DNA of 64,000 nucleotides from Batkoa obscura (Eukaryota; Entomophthoromycota; Entomophthoromycetes; Entomophthorales; Batkoaceae). The number at the start of each line of letters is the position of its first letter. Position 1 is the first letter of the stretch. The position numbers and the translations under genes were made by a program. Under the pieces are notes generated by a model, which saw only the letters and a program-made list of their open reading frames with translations, was not told where the DNA came from and ran no database searches. The stretch spans positions 62,001-126,000 of the forward strand of contig JASVEC010000035.1 in assembly GCA_030770535.1 (NCBI GenBank), read 5' to 3'. This document shows, one piece after another, positions 1-10,685 of this stretch.

Positions 1-48
1 ATATAATAAATAATATAATAAAGTGTTTAATATTTATTCATCTTTTAG

Positions 49-1912
49 TACCAAATAATAATTATACCAAATGGATTATAATTATAGGATTATTAATCTT
101 AGGCAATATTATTGGTGTTTATTTATTATTTTTACAACCTACTTTAAGTTTAGGAGAAAAGATGATGGAACAAATTAATTACGAAAGAATTTTAAAGGAC
201 CAAAAAACATTAAATGAACAAAATCAAAGTAAAGAATATATTTTAAAAGAAAGTAAAGAATTTAAAAATGTATTGTCAATTCAACAAAAATTTCAATTTC
301 CATATTGGAAATCAAATCAACCATCCGAAGTTTATTTAAAATTAAATGATAAAAATTTACCTTTTGTTGAAAATAAAGATTTTCAAGGTTAGCTTTTATT
401 ATAATTAAATATATATAATTCTCTTTTCTTACTATGTTAAATAAATAGTATAAATATAAATAAAAATATATATTATATCTATATGTTATCAATATTATAA
501 ATAAATAAGCATAAAAATATATAGATATAAATATATTATTATTCAATTTTTATTTTTAGTTATTCTTTTACTTATTATATTATATTATATTATATTATAT
601 TATATTTATTTTTATATTATTATAGTTATTCCGTACAGTGGTAATTTTAAAGCGTATAATAAAAAGGTAGTAATGGGCAAAATAAGTACCACATGCTCTT
701 TATATAATTTTGAATTTTATGATCAAATTATAATGGTACCTTATGAACCTGAAATATGTCCTCATTTATTTATACCAAGTTATAGTGGACAAGAAGTAAG
801 TATTTCTATTATAATATATATATATTAATAATTTTAATTTAATATAAAACCTTTATTGTAGGCCGGTGCTTCAGCAATAATTTATTATTTAAATGAAACT
901 CAATCTTTTCCTAATTTATATCCATATCAACCTCATTTATTATCTTCTCATTGGAATTCAACTATTGATAATGAAGCTTTAAAAATACCAGTATTATTTG
1001 TTACATCAACTATGGCTAAATTATTAAAATATTATTCTTTAACTAATAGTAATAAGAATAAGAATAAGAAAGATAAAGATAAAGATAAAGAAGATATTAG
1101 TTTATTATCTATTATTACACATTCAAAATATAAATTAAAACAATCCGAAAATTTATTATTTCAAGTTAATAACAAAGAAAATGAAAATAGTCAGTTAGAA
1201 TTGATTATTGCCACAGATTGGGGTAAATTTTATTAATTTGTTTTATAAGAAATTAAGTTTTTATATTTTTAAATAGATAATTTCAATAGCAAGGATGATA
1301 ATAGTAATCAACCAAGTAGTAATATAATTTTATTAGAGTTATTACGTATTATTGATAAATTAAAATTAAAATTAAAATATAAATTACAATTTCATTATTA
1401 TTCCAAGAATTTTGAAATGGGTTTAGGTATTAAACAATTTCTAAAAAATAACCCACATAATGAACAACAATATTATTTATATTTAAAAAATATACAAAAC
1501 TTTAATTTACAATTATTAAATACTGAAGAATTACCATCAAATATTCAACAACAATCTGAATATTTAAAGAATTTATTAAAATTAAGTTTATCAGTGATTA
1601 ATAATTCAACTAATTTTAATCATCCTGTAATAATTGATAATCAACAATTACAATTAAATAATTCCATTTTAGATCCATTATTAGATATTATTCAAAATAA
1701 TATACCATTACAAATATTATTTAGTAAAAATAAATCAACTAATAATAATAATAATAATGATAATAATAATAATAATATAGATCTAAATCAAAGAATTATC
1801 AATGTAAGTTAATTATTTATTATTTATATACTATTTTAATTTTATTAATTTTATTAATTTTATTTAGATATTACAATTATTAATTACTTTATTATTATTA
1901 TTAAATGAGTAA
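49..1912 (+). CDS. Single-pass membrane protein with PA-like and degenerate M28/transferrin-receptor-like fold (5' end may be missing)
   Basis: Exons that splice in frame are 49-387, 626-795, 862-1222, 1277-1803 and 1868-1912 (about 480 aa). The sequence before 49 ends in TCTTTTAG, a good acceptor, so the first exon probably lies outside the window; an internal ATG at 162 is the alternative start. A hydrophobic segment (WIIIIGLLILGNIIGVYLL) lies just after position 70, giving a type II topology. Exons 2-3 resemble a protease-associated domain (VIPYSGNF, then GKISTTC, then GASAIIYYLN). The following part (IIATDW, NIILLELLRIID, FEMGLGIKQFL) follows the spacing of the M28 domain in the transferrin-receptor/Vps70 family, but the zinc ligands expected of an active peptidase are not visible. 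A pseudo-peptidase sorting or receptor-like protein is an inference; the family could be wrong. Low-complexity Asn runs occur near 1741-1780. Confidence 0.5.
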
Positions 1913-1978
1913 AAGATAATAAAACAAGAGTAAAACATTAAATTAATTTTATTATTTAATTTTATTTATTTATAATAT

Positions 1979-3230
1979 TTATAATTCATTATTATTTAAT
2001 GAATTAAGTTTATCTTCTACTTTAATATAAATATATAATTTGACTTTCATTTTAAATAATCTTCTTAAATTCATTGTAGCTTCTTGGACTACTTGATTAA
2101 TTAGTTGACCATTAGCACCTACTAATATTTTCTAAAATAAAAATAAAAATATTTTATTAATATCAATATAATATAGAATAATATAGAATAATATAGAATA
2201 ATATAGAATAATATAGAATAATATAGAATAATATAGAATACCTACTTTATGTTTAATATTATTAACTATTAATAATTGATCAATTCTTAATATATTTTCA
2301 GTTTCATTAAAATCCCAATTTAAATTTTTTTGAACAAAAACATAAGGTAAATAAGATTTTAATCGAACAAAATAACTTTCTTTAATAATATCCATCACTC
2401 TCTCATAATCTGATTGGTCTGTTTTTAAAAACTGTGGATATTCCCATTTACCTGGTAATGTTTGAGATAATAAATAATCTTTTAATAGATTGATATTGAT
2501 TTGTTCTTTAACACTAATAAAAAAATATTCGATATTTTCAATTTCCTTAAGTTTATCTGAATATTTTATTGTTAATTTCTTCTCTATTTTTTCTTTCATT
2601 TCTAGTTCAACTTTTTCTTCCTTAGCAATCAAATCTATTTTATTAAATCCAATAATTACTTTCTTTTTCCCTAACATTTCCCCAACTCTATCTACAATAT
2701 AATCTTCTGCATAATTTGTCATATTTAAATATTTAAACCCATCTAATAATACCAATACTAAGTCACTTTCATTACTACATTGCCATGCTGAATTAATCAA
2801 TTCTCTATTAAATTTTAAATTCTTTTTCAATTTACTGTTATATCCAGTAGTTAATTTATAATTTGTTAAATTTGTAGTCACTCCTGGAGTATCTAAAAAT
2901 TGTAATTGTTTATTTTCAAAGGTTAGTATACCAGCTATTCTTTTTCTTGTTGTTTGTGGTCGTTCTGAAACTGAGGTAATCTATTATATTTTATTAATGT
3001 TAAGTTTATAAATTCAAACTAAATATATTTGAATTGAAATCGAATTTTTTTAATATTAAAAGTAGAATATAAAATAACTTACTTTTTCCCCAACAACAAA
3101 ATTAATTAAACTACTTTTACCAGCATTAGCTGGACCTATAACACTTAGCTTTAAAGTTTCACTATTAGTTGGTATCTCAAACTCTTTATAAATTTTACTA
3201 AATTTATTTTCTAAACCTAAAAATAATAAT

Positions 3231-3269
<39 letters not shown>

Positions 3270-3494
3270 TTATTATTATTATTATTAATTTACTTTTAAT
3301 ATTTCTATTAACTTACTTATTGGTTTAAAATCTTTAGGTAATAATTGTAATCTATCAATTTCTTTTTTTTCTTCTACTTTTTCTTTATTAGTTTGAGTTT
3401 TTATTGTTTGATATAAGATTCTAGTAGATGATTGAAATAATTGAGGAGTTAATTTATAATTTAATAGTCGAGGTATCATAGTGATCAATCTCAT
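1979..3494 (-). CDS. Era-family GTPase, probably mitochondrial (ERAL1-like)
   Basis: Four exons on the minus strand, 3317-3494, 3083-3216, 2246-2980 and 1979-2131, join in frame to 399 aa. The N-terminus is basic and hydroxylated like a mitochondrial presequence. GTPase motifs are in order: P-loop GPANAGKSS (about residues 85-93), a PQTTR switch I, DTPG (134-137) and NKID (217-220). The C-terminus carries a KH-type RNA-binding end, KILVGANGQLINQVVQEA, matching the Era/ERAL1 pattern. Family members bind the 3' end of small-subunit rRNA and assist small ribosomal subunit assembly. The intron before the KH exon contains a perfect 10-bp repeat, and the first intron is an ATTT/ATT microsatellite. 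It runs away from the upstream membrane-protein gene tail to tail and shares a 179-bp upstream gap with the divergent RMND1-like gene, another mitochondrial translation factor. Confidence 0.9.
2171..2240. repeat. Perfect 10-bp minisatellite, 7 units, inside an intron
   Basis: ATATAGAATA is repeated seven times without a mismatch. It fills most of the last intron of the Era-like gene (2132-2245) and ends one base into the donor (GTAGGT on the minus strand). Confidence 0.95.
3231..3287. repeat. ATTT / ATT microsatellite in an intron
   Basis: About twelve TTTA units pass directly into six ATT units, within the first intron (3217-3316) of the Era-like gene. Confidence 0.9.
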
Positions 3495-3673
3495 ATTAAA
3501 ATAGAAGATTAAAAATTTAAAAAATTTAAAAATTTAAAATTCAATAAACTATTAATCATTATTTAAAATTTTTAAAACAATTTAAGATAAATGATTGGTT
3601 CAATAAATAAGTAGAATAAAAAATAAGATTGAACTTAATATTAACTTTGATTTTTATTAAAATCAATAACAAA

Positions 3674-5006
3674 ATGTTTCATTTACTTAAACGATCCATA
3701 AAACATAAAACATATCTATTATCTTCTTTAACGTACATTCGATTACAACCTTTATCTAGCTATCAACCATTCTTAGAGAAATCTAATTTAATTCGAGATA
3801 TTGGAAAAGAGGTAATATTCAAAATACTTTTAATACTTTTAATATTCTTAATAATATTAATATTAATATTATTCTAATTATTATATTAGGCGAGTGAAGC
3901 ACTAAGTGTTAGTAGTACACGAGTAAAAGAACAAAGTAAATTACAAAAAAAAAATAATTTAAGAAGAGTTAAAATCAATACTCAACAAGATGAAGAGAAT
4001 TTCATTTTTAATAAAGTTGAACAAAATAATACTTTATTTTTAAATAATTATAAAGTAAGTTTATTAATGTTAATGGTTTATTATTTATTATTTATTTATT
4101 TTGTTTATTAATAAACTTTATTAATTTTTAATACGTATATAGAAATCCCATTGTCAAGCTTATTGTACCGCTGAAGAATATGATTTAACTAAATTATTAC
4201 CTTTGCTTTCATCCACTTTTAAAACCAACAAAATCACAGATGATGTTTATCATTTGACTTCACTTACTTCAGAATTTGAAGCAGAGATCTTTTTATTTCA
4301 AGGGGGAACATTTGTAATTTGGGGCTTAGATAAAGAGTATGGGGATTTATTTTTAGAAAATTATATACGTAAAGAAGATTCAATTGAACTTGGAAGATAT
4401 TTAGAATATGAAAAAGAAGATTTTAGTTATTATGAAGATGGTGAACTAAATACTCAAATGTTCAATGAAAGTATATTAATTGATAGTAAAAAAGATCCTA
4501 TCTTAACTAAGTTAGCATTTTCTCATGGATTAGCTAGAAGTGCTAAATTAAGTATACTAGAAGATATGTTAGATAATCTATTGCAAAGTATGAGTCATTA
4601 TCCATTAATATTAGTAAAAAATGAAAATATTCGATTAAAAAGAAAAGATATTCTTAATAAAATAGGCCAAGTATTTCTAATTCGTGGTATATTAAATTTA
4701 CAATCCGAATCCTTTTTAGATACTCCCGATTATTATTGGAGTAAACCGAAATTAGAAGTTTATTATGATCAAATTAGTAAAAACTTAGATGTAAGACCAA
4801 GGATTGCTATTTTGAATAAAAAATTAGATTATGCTAATGAATTAACTGATTTATTAAGAGAACAATTATCTGAAAATCATTCCAATAAACTAGAATGGTG
4901 TATTATTCTTTTAATTGCAGTTGAAGTAGGTTTTGAATTAATTCGTTATTATGAAAGATATAAGCAAAGAAACAATACCAATAACAATGTTAATTTATTA
5001 AAATAA
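3674..5006 (+). CDS. RMND1/Rmd1-type DUF155 protein, probably mitochondrial inner membrane
   Basis: Exons 3674-3811, 3890-4054 and 4143-5006 give 388 aa. The start is the ATG at 3674, in a frame that opens further upstream without another good start; it begins MFHLLKRSIKHKTYLLSS, a basic presequence-like N-terminus. The DUF155 signature AYCTAEEYDLTKLL lies at about residues 107-120. It is followed by the family's beta-rich part (FVIWGLDKEYG) and the helical part ending in a hydrophobic stretch near the C-terminus (CIILLIAVEVGFELI), consistent with membrane anchoring. Human RMND1 and yeast Mrx10 support mitochondrial translation; yeast Rmd1 and Rmd8 are extramitochondrial relatives, so the exact member is inferred from the presequence. 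Its 3' end is only 37 bp from the end of the convergent CC2D1-like gene. Confidence 0.86.
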
Positions 5007-5043
5007 ATAAAAATTAAAAAATAGAATAATAATTCTATTTTTA

Positions 5044-5407
5044 TTATTCTACTTGATGTATATTATTATTATCATTATTATTTAACATTTGCTCCATCTG
5101 TTGAATTTCATTTTTCATTATATTAAATTGAATTAAACAATGCTTTGCTTCATTTAAACAATTAAACTTTTTTAATTTAATAATTAACGATTTTAATTTA
5201 TTAAATTCTTGTTTTAAATTATTAAAATATTCTATTATATTCAATTGTCCTGTCATGACTTTTAATTCCATCATTTGTAATTTAATTTCAATTTCTTGTT
5301 TTCTTTCTAAATTGTTATTTGTTATTTTTAATTCATTTTCTAATACTGGTTTTGATATCAATCGTTGAAGTTGATTATATTCATTAAGTATCTTTTCTTT
5401 TTCTTCT

Positions 5408-5470
<63 letters not shown>

Positions 5471-7166
5471 CTATCATTATTATCATTCTTATTATTATTA
5501 CTATCATTTTTAGTAACAATTTCATTATTATTAGTACTAGTCTCTTCTTTATCTTCAATAAATAAAATCCAGTGTTGAGTTTGATTAGCTTGATTTTGAT
5601 TTTTAAATGGACTTCTCATTTTTAAACTACCAGTAACTGTGGACTCTATTAGTTTCCTTGAATTATTAAGATATAACTAAATAATATTAATATTAATAAA
5701 TAAAATTTATAATAATAAATAATAGAAACTTACATTAATTTCAAAGTTAACTTCATTATCAGTCAATAGCTGTTTTAATGAAATTGAACATTGACCAATT
5801 AAATAAGGTTTGAAAAAGAAACCACGATAATGATAAAATGTCAATTGAATATTTTTTCTTTCTATTAATCTTTCATTCACTTTATTTTTTTCCAAATATA
5901 TTTTTTTACTAAATAAAAATTCAGGGTCACTATTTTGATAAATAACTTTACTATCTAATTTCTCTATTTTATTTCCTAAATTTAATTCCAATGTAAAATA
6001 ACTATCAACTAATTGATCTTCAATTTTATTACAATATAAATGATTCGCTTTTTTTATATTAATTTCCAATTGATTAGGCGGAATATCCATATTAATTAAT
6101 TGTTTGGTGTATTTAATAACTTCTACTTGATATCTTGGTAATTTTTTACTTTTTAATAATAATTCTTTTTGTTGTTCAAATCTTTTTTTATACCTTTGAA
6201 ATCGAATTGCATTCACTTTATCATTGAATTTATAATAATCTCGAGCTAATTTTTTAGCTTCATCTATTTGTACTTCAATTTTAGCTAATAATTCTTCTTT
6301 TTGATCAATTAAACTAGGTTCGATTATCTAATTAACATATGTAATCTATCTATTAAATTATAATGAATCAAATAAACTTACTTTTGGACTCTCCTCTTTA
6401 ATTTGATTACTAATCGTTTTATTCTTGTTCTTATTTTCATTATCTTTACTATTAAAAATTATTTGATTACTCCTACTCTCTTTTTTATTCAATAATTCTT
6501 GTAATTTATTTAAATCCTTATTATCATCTTTAAGCAGCAATGAGTCCAATTGCTTAGCTTTTAACATTAGCTCTTTAACTTTATTAATATCTCCCAATTT
6601 TTTAAATTCTAAAGCTTTCATTTTTAATTGTCTTTGTTCTTCTTTTACTGCTTTTTCATCTCTTAACATATTATTTTTACCACTCAATTGATCTAATTCT
6701 TTCTATAAGGGACATTAATATCTATTTTTGTTCTTTTAATTGATATTATAATTGATATTACCAATAAACTTGAGTCGATTTCAATTTCTTCTTTTGCTTT
6801 TTCAGCTACTTTTTTTATTCTTGGTTCATCATTCAATTCTTGTGTTAGCCTTAAAATAGTGTCTTCTTCTTCATTGACTCGAATTTTATTTTCCTTTTCC
6901 TTTTCCTTTTCCTTTTCTTTTTCATCTTTAATAGGATTGTTATTTAAAGATAAAGCATTAAACTCTTTCTATAAAAAATGTTAAAAGTTATGTTTTTTTT
7001 CTAACAATAATAACAATAAAATAGTAAAATTTACCATCAATTCTTCATCTCCTTCAAGTTCGTCATAATTGAAATTATTCTCATTTCCTTCTTCATAATT
7101 TTCTTCTTTTAATAAAGAATCGATATCTAAATTATTTAGTAATAAGTCAATATTTTGTTGATCCAT
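5044..7166 (-). CDS. CC2D1A/B (Lgd)-like protein with DM14 repeats and a C2 domain
   Basis: Five exons, 7035-7166, 6762-6968, 6382-6702, 5734-6327 and 5044-5676, join in frame to 628 aa. An acidic N-terminus is followed by a KE repeat (five KE pairs). Two DM14-like helical repeats come next, one near residues 130-165 (LKMKALEFKKLGDINKVKEL) and one near 235-290. A C2 domain spans about 300-415; SDPEFLFSKKI and HYRGFFFKPYLIGQCSISLK match the C2 of CC2D1/Lgd proteins. The tail contains an 18-residue Asn run (about 489-506, encoded by an ATT repeat) and a coiled coil. CC2D1/Lgd proteins bind ESCRT-III Shrub/CHMP4 and act in endosomal sorting. That role is inferred by homology. Upstream, a divergent ATG lies only 76 bp away. 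Confidence 0.85.
5411..5464. repeat. ATT microsatellite encoding poly-Asn
   Basis: About 18 ATT units (AAT on the coding strand) within the last exon of the CC2D1-like gene. The other frames give spurious Ile- and Phe-rich reading frames. Confidence 0.9.
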
Positions 7167-7242
7167 GCTTCGCTTAGTTGAAAAAAAGTTATAAAACGAG
7201 ATTAAACTTTGAGTTTAGAATTTAAAATTAGAATTTAAAATA

Positions 7243-7323
7243 ATGACGTCAATTTCATTAAAAATTTTATCACTAGATATCTTGAGATTGAATTTAAAAT
7301 CAATAAATCTATTAGAAGAAAAG
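7243..7323 (+). other. Possible orphan first coding exon
   Basis: ATG at 7243 opens 27 codons beginning MTSISLKILSLDILRLNLKS and stops at a donor-like AAG|GTATTA. It sits divergently 76 bp from the CC2D1-like start, as a real first exon would. I cannot find a continuation: an acceptor-like TTTATAG at 7491 leads at once to a stop, and beyond it lie a short inverted-repeat element and a decayed gene. Either a relic of a gene cut by rearrangement or a chance frame. Confidence 0.3.
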
Positions 7324-7528
7324 GTATTAATTTTAAAACAGATTCTAAATTAAATAATTTTTCAATCATTTATATTGAAATAATTCAAGTTTAATATTAT
7401 AAACAAACTACATAATTTATTTCTTATTATGAGACAAAAGTATTAATTAACATCAATTTAATAACTAATTAAATTTCTCATGAATTTATAGTAAAATTAG
7501 CTTAAATTATTCAACATTTATATAATAT

Positions 7529-7627
7529 AAGGACGTTTTTTTTGGCTTCATCACTTTTTGCATCTTTTAAGTGTTGTTTAGATGGAGAAATTATCAGTAA
7601 GATTCTTAAATACAAAAACACATCTCG
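7529..7627 (+). mobile_element. ~100-bp TIR element, copy 1
   Basis: Matches the family core (ggcttcatcactttt ... gattcttaaatacaaaaacacatc). Ends are eroded (GGACG left, CATCTCG right). Confidence 0.85.
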
Positions 7628-7780
7628 ATATAATAACAGCGATATATTACATAATCAATTTTTGTTGAATAAAAACTGCTATTTTAGTTATTTATAAGCT
7701 CCCAACATTTGATTTCTAGATAAAAAACTATAATGGTCAGAATCTCTTGGTCAATGTCTATTGTATAAAATACTATTGGA

Positions 7781-8319
7781 TTATATTAAAGTCTTAATAG
7801 CCTCAATAACTGTGATTGATTTTGGAATACTGATTACGTTGGGATCATTAATTGTTTCTGCAGTATTAGTTTTACTTGGGGTACCAGTTGATCCTACTCT
7901 AGAAGCAACATCAGAAGCTGGAATAGTAGGAAAATGAAAAATAATTGAATTTGGAGGAGGAAAAGGAGAAGTATAACTAGATCTTAAAGCACCAACACTG
8001 ATTAAAGAAGAGACAGCTTCTTGAACTAGTTTTGACAGTAATTTCAAGGCTCAATAACTATCAATTGGATTTAATAATAAACAAATAAAAGAATTAGCTT
8101 CTTTTTTTCTGTTTTCATAGCTAAATACATCATGCTTTTGGGATATAGATGTTATACTGTTGAATTGAGTACTTGAAATCATCTCATTATTTGGTAAACT
8201 TGAGACCACTTTATCTTGTCATCTAACATTCCATCAATTTAGTTATTTTTGTTATTGCTAATTAATACTTGAACAATTACAACATTCAATAAGACTAATA
8301 ATGAAGTGTAGTATTTCAT
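7781..8319 (-). pseudogene. Decayed, shortened copy of the Ser/Thr-rich secreted protein gene
   Basis: Read on the minus strand from the ATG at 8317-8319, the start MKYYTSLLVLLNVVIVQVL parallels MKYYAPLVVLLNVIIAQSL of the intact gene at 9168-10685. A stop follows after about 26 codons. The next recognisable part is the block before and after LVQEAVSSLISVGAL (intact gene: PAQEAISSLISAGIL), preceded by a degraded version of the LPLNPDNSYWAAQLL stretch. Most of the TQSNS-type repeat tract is missing. A downstream frame of 88 codons (7781-8047) stays open but lacks a start context. I read this as a host-gene paralogue that lost its repeat region and then its frame. Confidence 0.75.
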
Positions 8320-9167
8320 ATTTTAGTATAAGCAAGAATTAAATGTTGATTATTAGTAATTATTAAATTCAATATACATAGGTATTTATATTCCTCATTT
8401 TGGGCTAATATTAACCTATTTTAATAATAAAATCAAAAAAATAGCAAGTTTTAAAAGTTATTTTTAGCGTTCAATTATGCAGTTCAGTTGAGAATATCAA
8501 TTTTAATTTTAAAGCAGTTATCTTTTTCTAAAGATTTGGTAGGTTTTAAGTCCCTTTTACCAAAGTCCCTCTATTATTCATCAACTTTTTTTTACTATAA
8601 AAATAAAAGTGACATTAGGATTTATTTTGAATTTTAAAAAGTATAAAAATGCTTTATTTTGATGTTGACGTGAATTGTTTAGTTGATTGTTTTTATAGAA
8701 ATGATTATATTTTTAAATATCTATCAACTAACATTATTATGTAGTTTAAGGCTTTTAATAGCATTCAAATTCAAGTTAATATAGCTGAAAAAATAAAATA
8801 ATCTTAGGTCAAATGCTTAAGAACATCTAATTTAGAAGGCTATATTATAATCTATGGATGTATCGTGTTTAAGGATTTTACTAACAATCTTTCTGCTCAA
8901 ACAGTGCTTAAAAAATGGCAAAAGTAATGAAGCCAAAAAAACACAACCCCCCCCCCCGCCTTGTGAAATTTTATAAATCACACAATTTAAAAATTATCTA
9001 GAGCAAAGTATTAGTGAGGTCGTATTTTACTAGAATTTATTTTAATGTTTATAACACTTCAATTGAATTTTAGATTAATTACAATTTTTTTAACTTAAAA
9101 CTAACAATATCATAATAATACTATAAAATATACCACTTTATTGAATAAAAGCAACTAAATACTTGAT
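8320..9167. other. Intergenic, no gene seen; holds TIR element copy 2 and a C11 tract
   Basis: AT-rich spacer between the decayed and intact Ser/Thr-rich genes. I see no coding frame of note. A run of 11 C at 8947-8957 lies at the right end of element copy 2. Confidence 0.7.
8855..8960 (-). mobile_element. ~100-bp TIR element, copy 2 (C-expanded end)
   Basis: Reverse orientation: ATGGATGTA..., core ttactaacaatctttctgctc and aatgaagccaaaaaa. The CATCCCC end has expanded into a run of 11 C. Confidence 0.85.
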
Positions 9168-10685
9168 CTAAAAGTTTCGGTTAAAGTTTGGAACCCAAGG
9201 AAAATTAGTAACCCTTGGCCAGTATCCACCGTATTGAGTACTTCCAGAAGCTGCCGGTGCAGTAGAAGCTTTTGGCTCAGTGGAGATTTCTGATTCAGTA
9301 AAATCCTTTAAGTCAACAGTAGCTGCTGGTCCGGAGGAAATACTTGAAGTAGAACTTATATTTGGGGCAGTTGATAATCCTGGGATGGAAGAAACTCCTG
9401 AAGTGGAAGTTACACTTGAAGTTGTACTTACACCTGGGGTCATAGAAGTTTTTGGAATAGCAGAGCCCCATGAAGTAGTAAGGATATCTGAAGTAGTAGA
9501 TGAGTTTGAGGCATTAGTTGCTTCTGGAGCAGCAGCCGTAGATGAAGTAATTGTAGCATCATTAATTGAAGTTAGCGCTTGAGTGGCAGAAACTTCTGGT
9601 GCACTAGATTCTCCTGGAATGGTAGAAGCTCCTGAGGTATCAGTTGCTACCGAAGTGGAAATTTGCTCAGAAGTAGAAGCTACGCTTTGGGTGGAAGACA
9701 ATTCTGAGACAGGGGCCACTCCTGAAGTACTAGTTGCACTTAGGGAAGTAGAGGTAAGAGATGAAGTAGGTTTTAAAATACCAGCACTGATCAAAGAAGA
9801 AATAGCTTCTTGAGCAGGTTTAGGTAATAGCTGTGCAGCCCAGTAGCTATTATCTGGATTTAATGGTAAACAAATGTAAGGACTTGGTTTATTCTCTTCA
9901 CTTATTACATTAGATACACTGGTCATTGTGGACGTGGGAACTACACTGGTACTTTGAGTGAAAGTAGACGTTACACTATTACTTTGAGTTGAGTTAGGTG
10001 TATTACTACTGCTTTGTCCAGAATTAGATGAAGTGTCACTACTTTGAGTAGAAGTGGGAACTACACTGTTACTTTGATTTGAGTTAGTTTCAGTACTACT
10101 ACTTTGAGTGAAGGTAGATGTTACACTATTACTTTGAGTAGAAGTAGGTACTACGTTGTTACTCTGAGTTGAGTTAGTTTCAGTACTATTACTTTGAGTT
10201 GAGTTAGGTTTGTTGCTGTTATTTTGTCCAGAATTAGGTAAACTGCTGCTTTGAGTAATGGTAGATTCTATGCTGTTATTTTGAGTAGAGGTAGATATTA
10301 CGTTGCTATTTTGAGTGGAGGTAGGGATCACCTTGCTACTTTGAGTGAAAGTAGATGTTACACTATTGCTTTGAGTTGAGTTAGGTGTATTACTACTGTT
10401 TTGTCCAGAATTAGATGAAGTGTCACTATTTTGAGTAGAAGTAGGTGCTACACTGTTACTTTGAGTAGAAATAGATGTTATAATATTAGTTTGGGCGTTT
10501 TGTGTGATGGTGTTACTTGGTAAACTTTGGACAACTTGATCAGTTGGTAAGTTTTGAATAGCTTCATTGTTTGGTAATGCACCAGCTTGATTCATAGCTC
10601 CAACCTGGTTAGTTATAGCTTGATCATTCAACGATTGAGCAATAATAACATTTAATAAGACTACTAATGGAGCGTAATATTTCAT
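9168..10685 (-). CDS. Secreted Ser/Thr/Asn/Gln-rich repetitive protein
   Basis: Uninterrupted frame of 505 aa. An N-terminal signal peptide (MKYYAPLVVLLNVIIAQS) is followed by three NQ/P-type units (residues about 20-70). Then comes a tract of roughly 190 residues built from degenerate TQSNSV, STFTQSS and VPTST units. A short conserved block follows (PYICLPLNPDNSYWAAQLL, then KPAQEAISSLISAGIL), and after it a second Ser/Thr/Pro/Ala-rich tract. The tail ends GGYWPRVTNFPWVPNFNRNF, without the hydrophobic end expected of a GPI anchor. I do not recognise a family; a heavily O-glycosylated wall or extracellular protein is inferred from composition. A decayed paralogue lies 850 bp downstream. Base composition is richer in GC than in the neighbouring Asn-rich genes. 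Confidence 0.8.
   Translation of the reverse strand: MKYYAPLVVLLNVIIAQSLNDQAITNQVGAMNQAGALPNNEAIQNLPTDQVVQSLPSNTITQNAQTNIITSISTQSNSVAPTSTQNSDTSSNSGQNSSNTPNSTQSNSVTSTFTQSSKVIPTSTQNSNVISTSTQNNSIESTITQSSSLPNSGQNNSNKPNSTQSNSTETNSTQSNNVVPTSTQSNSVTSTFTQSSSTETNSNQSNSVVPTSTQSSDTSSNSGQSSSNTPNSTQSNSVTSTFTQSTSVVPTSTMTSVSNVISEENKPSPYICLPLNPDNSYWAAQLLPKPAQEAISSLISAGILKPTSSLTSTSLSATSTSGVAPVSELSSTQSVASTSEQISTSVATDTSGASTIPGESSAPEVSATQALTSINDATITSSTAAAPEATNASNSSTTSDILTTSWGSAIPKTSMTPGVSTTSSVTSTSGVSSIPGLSTAPNISSTSSISSGPAATVDLKDFTESEISTEPKASTAPAASGSTQYGGYWPRVTNFPWVPNFNRNF

Noticed and set aside
5358-5565. Ile- and Phe-rich frames across the ATT microsatellite
   Set aside because: Products of the trinucleotide repeat in other frames of the CC2D1-like exon.
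9280-9813. Plus-strand open frames opposite the Ser/Thr-rich gene
   Set aside because: They mirror its repeats on the other strand; the minus frame is longer and has a signal peptide.
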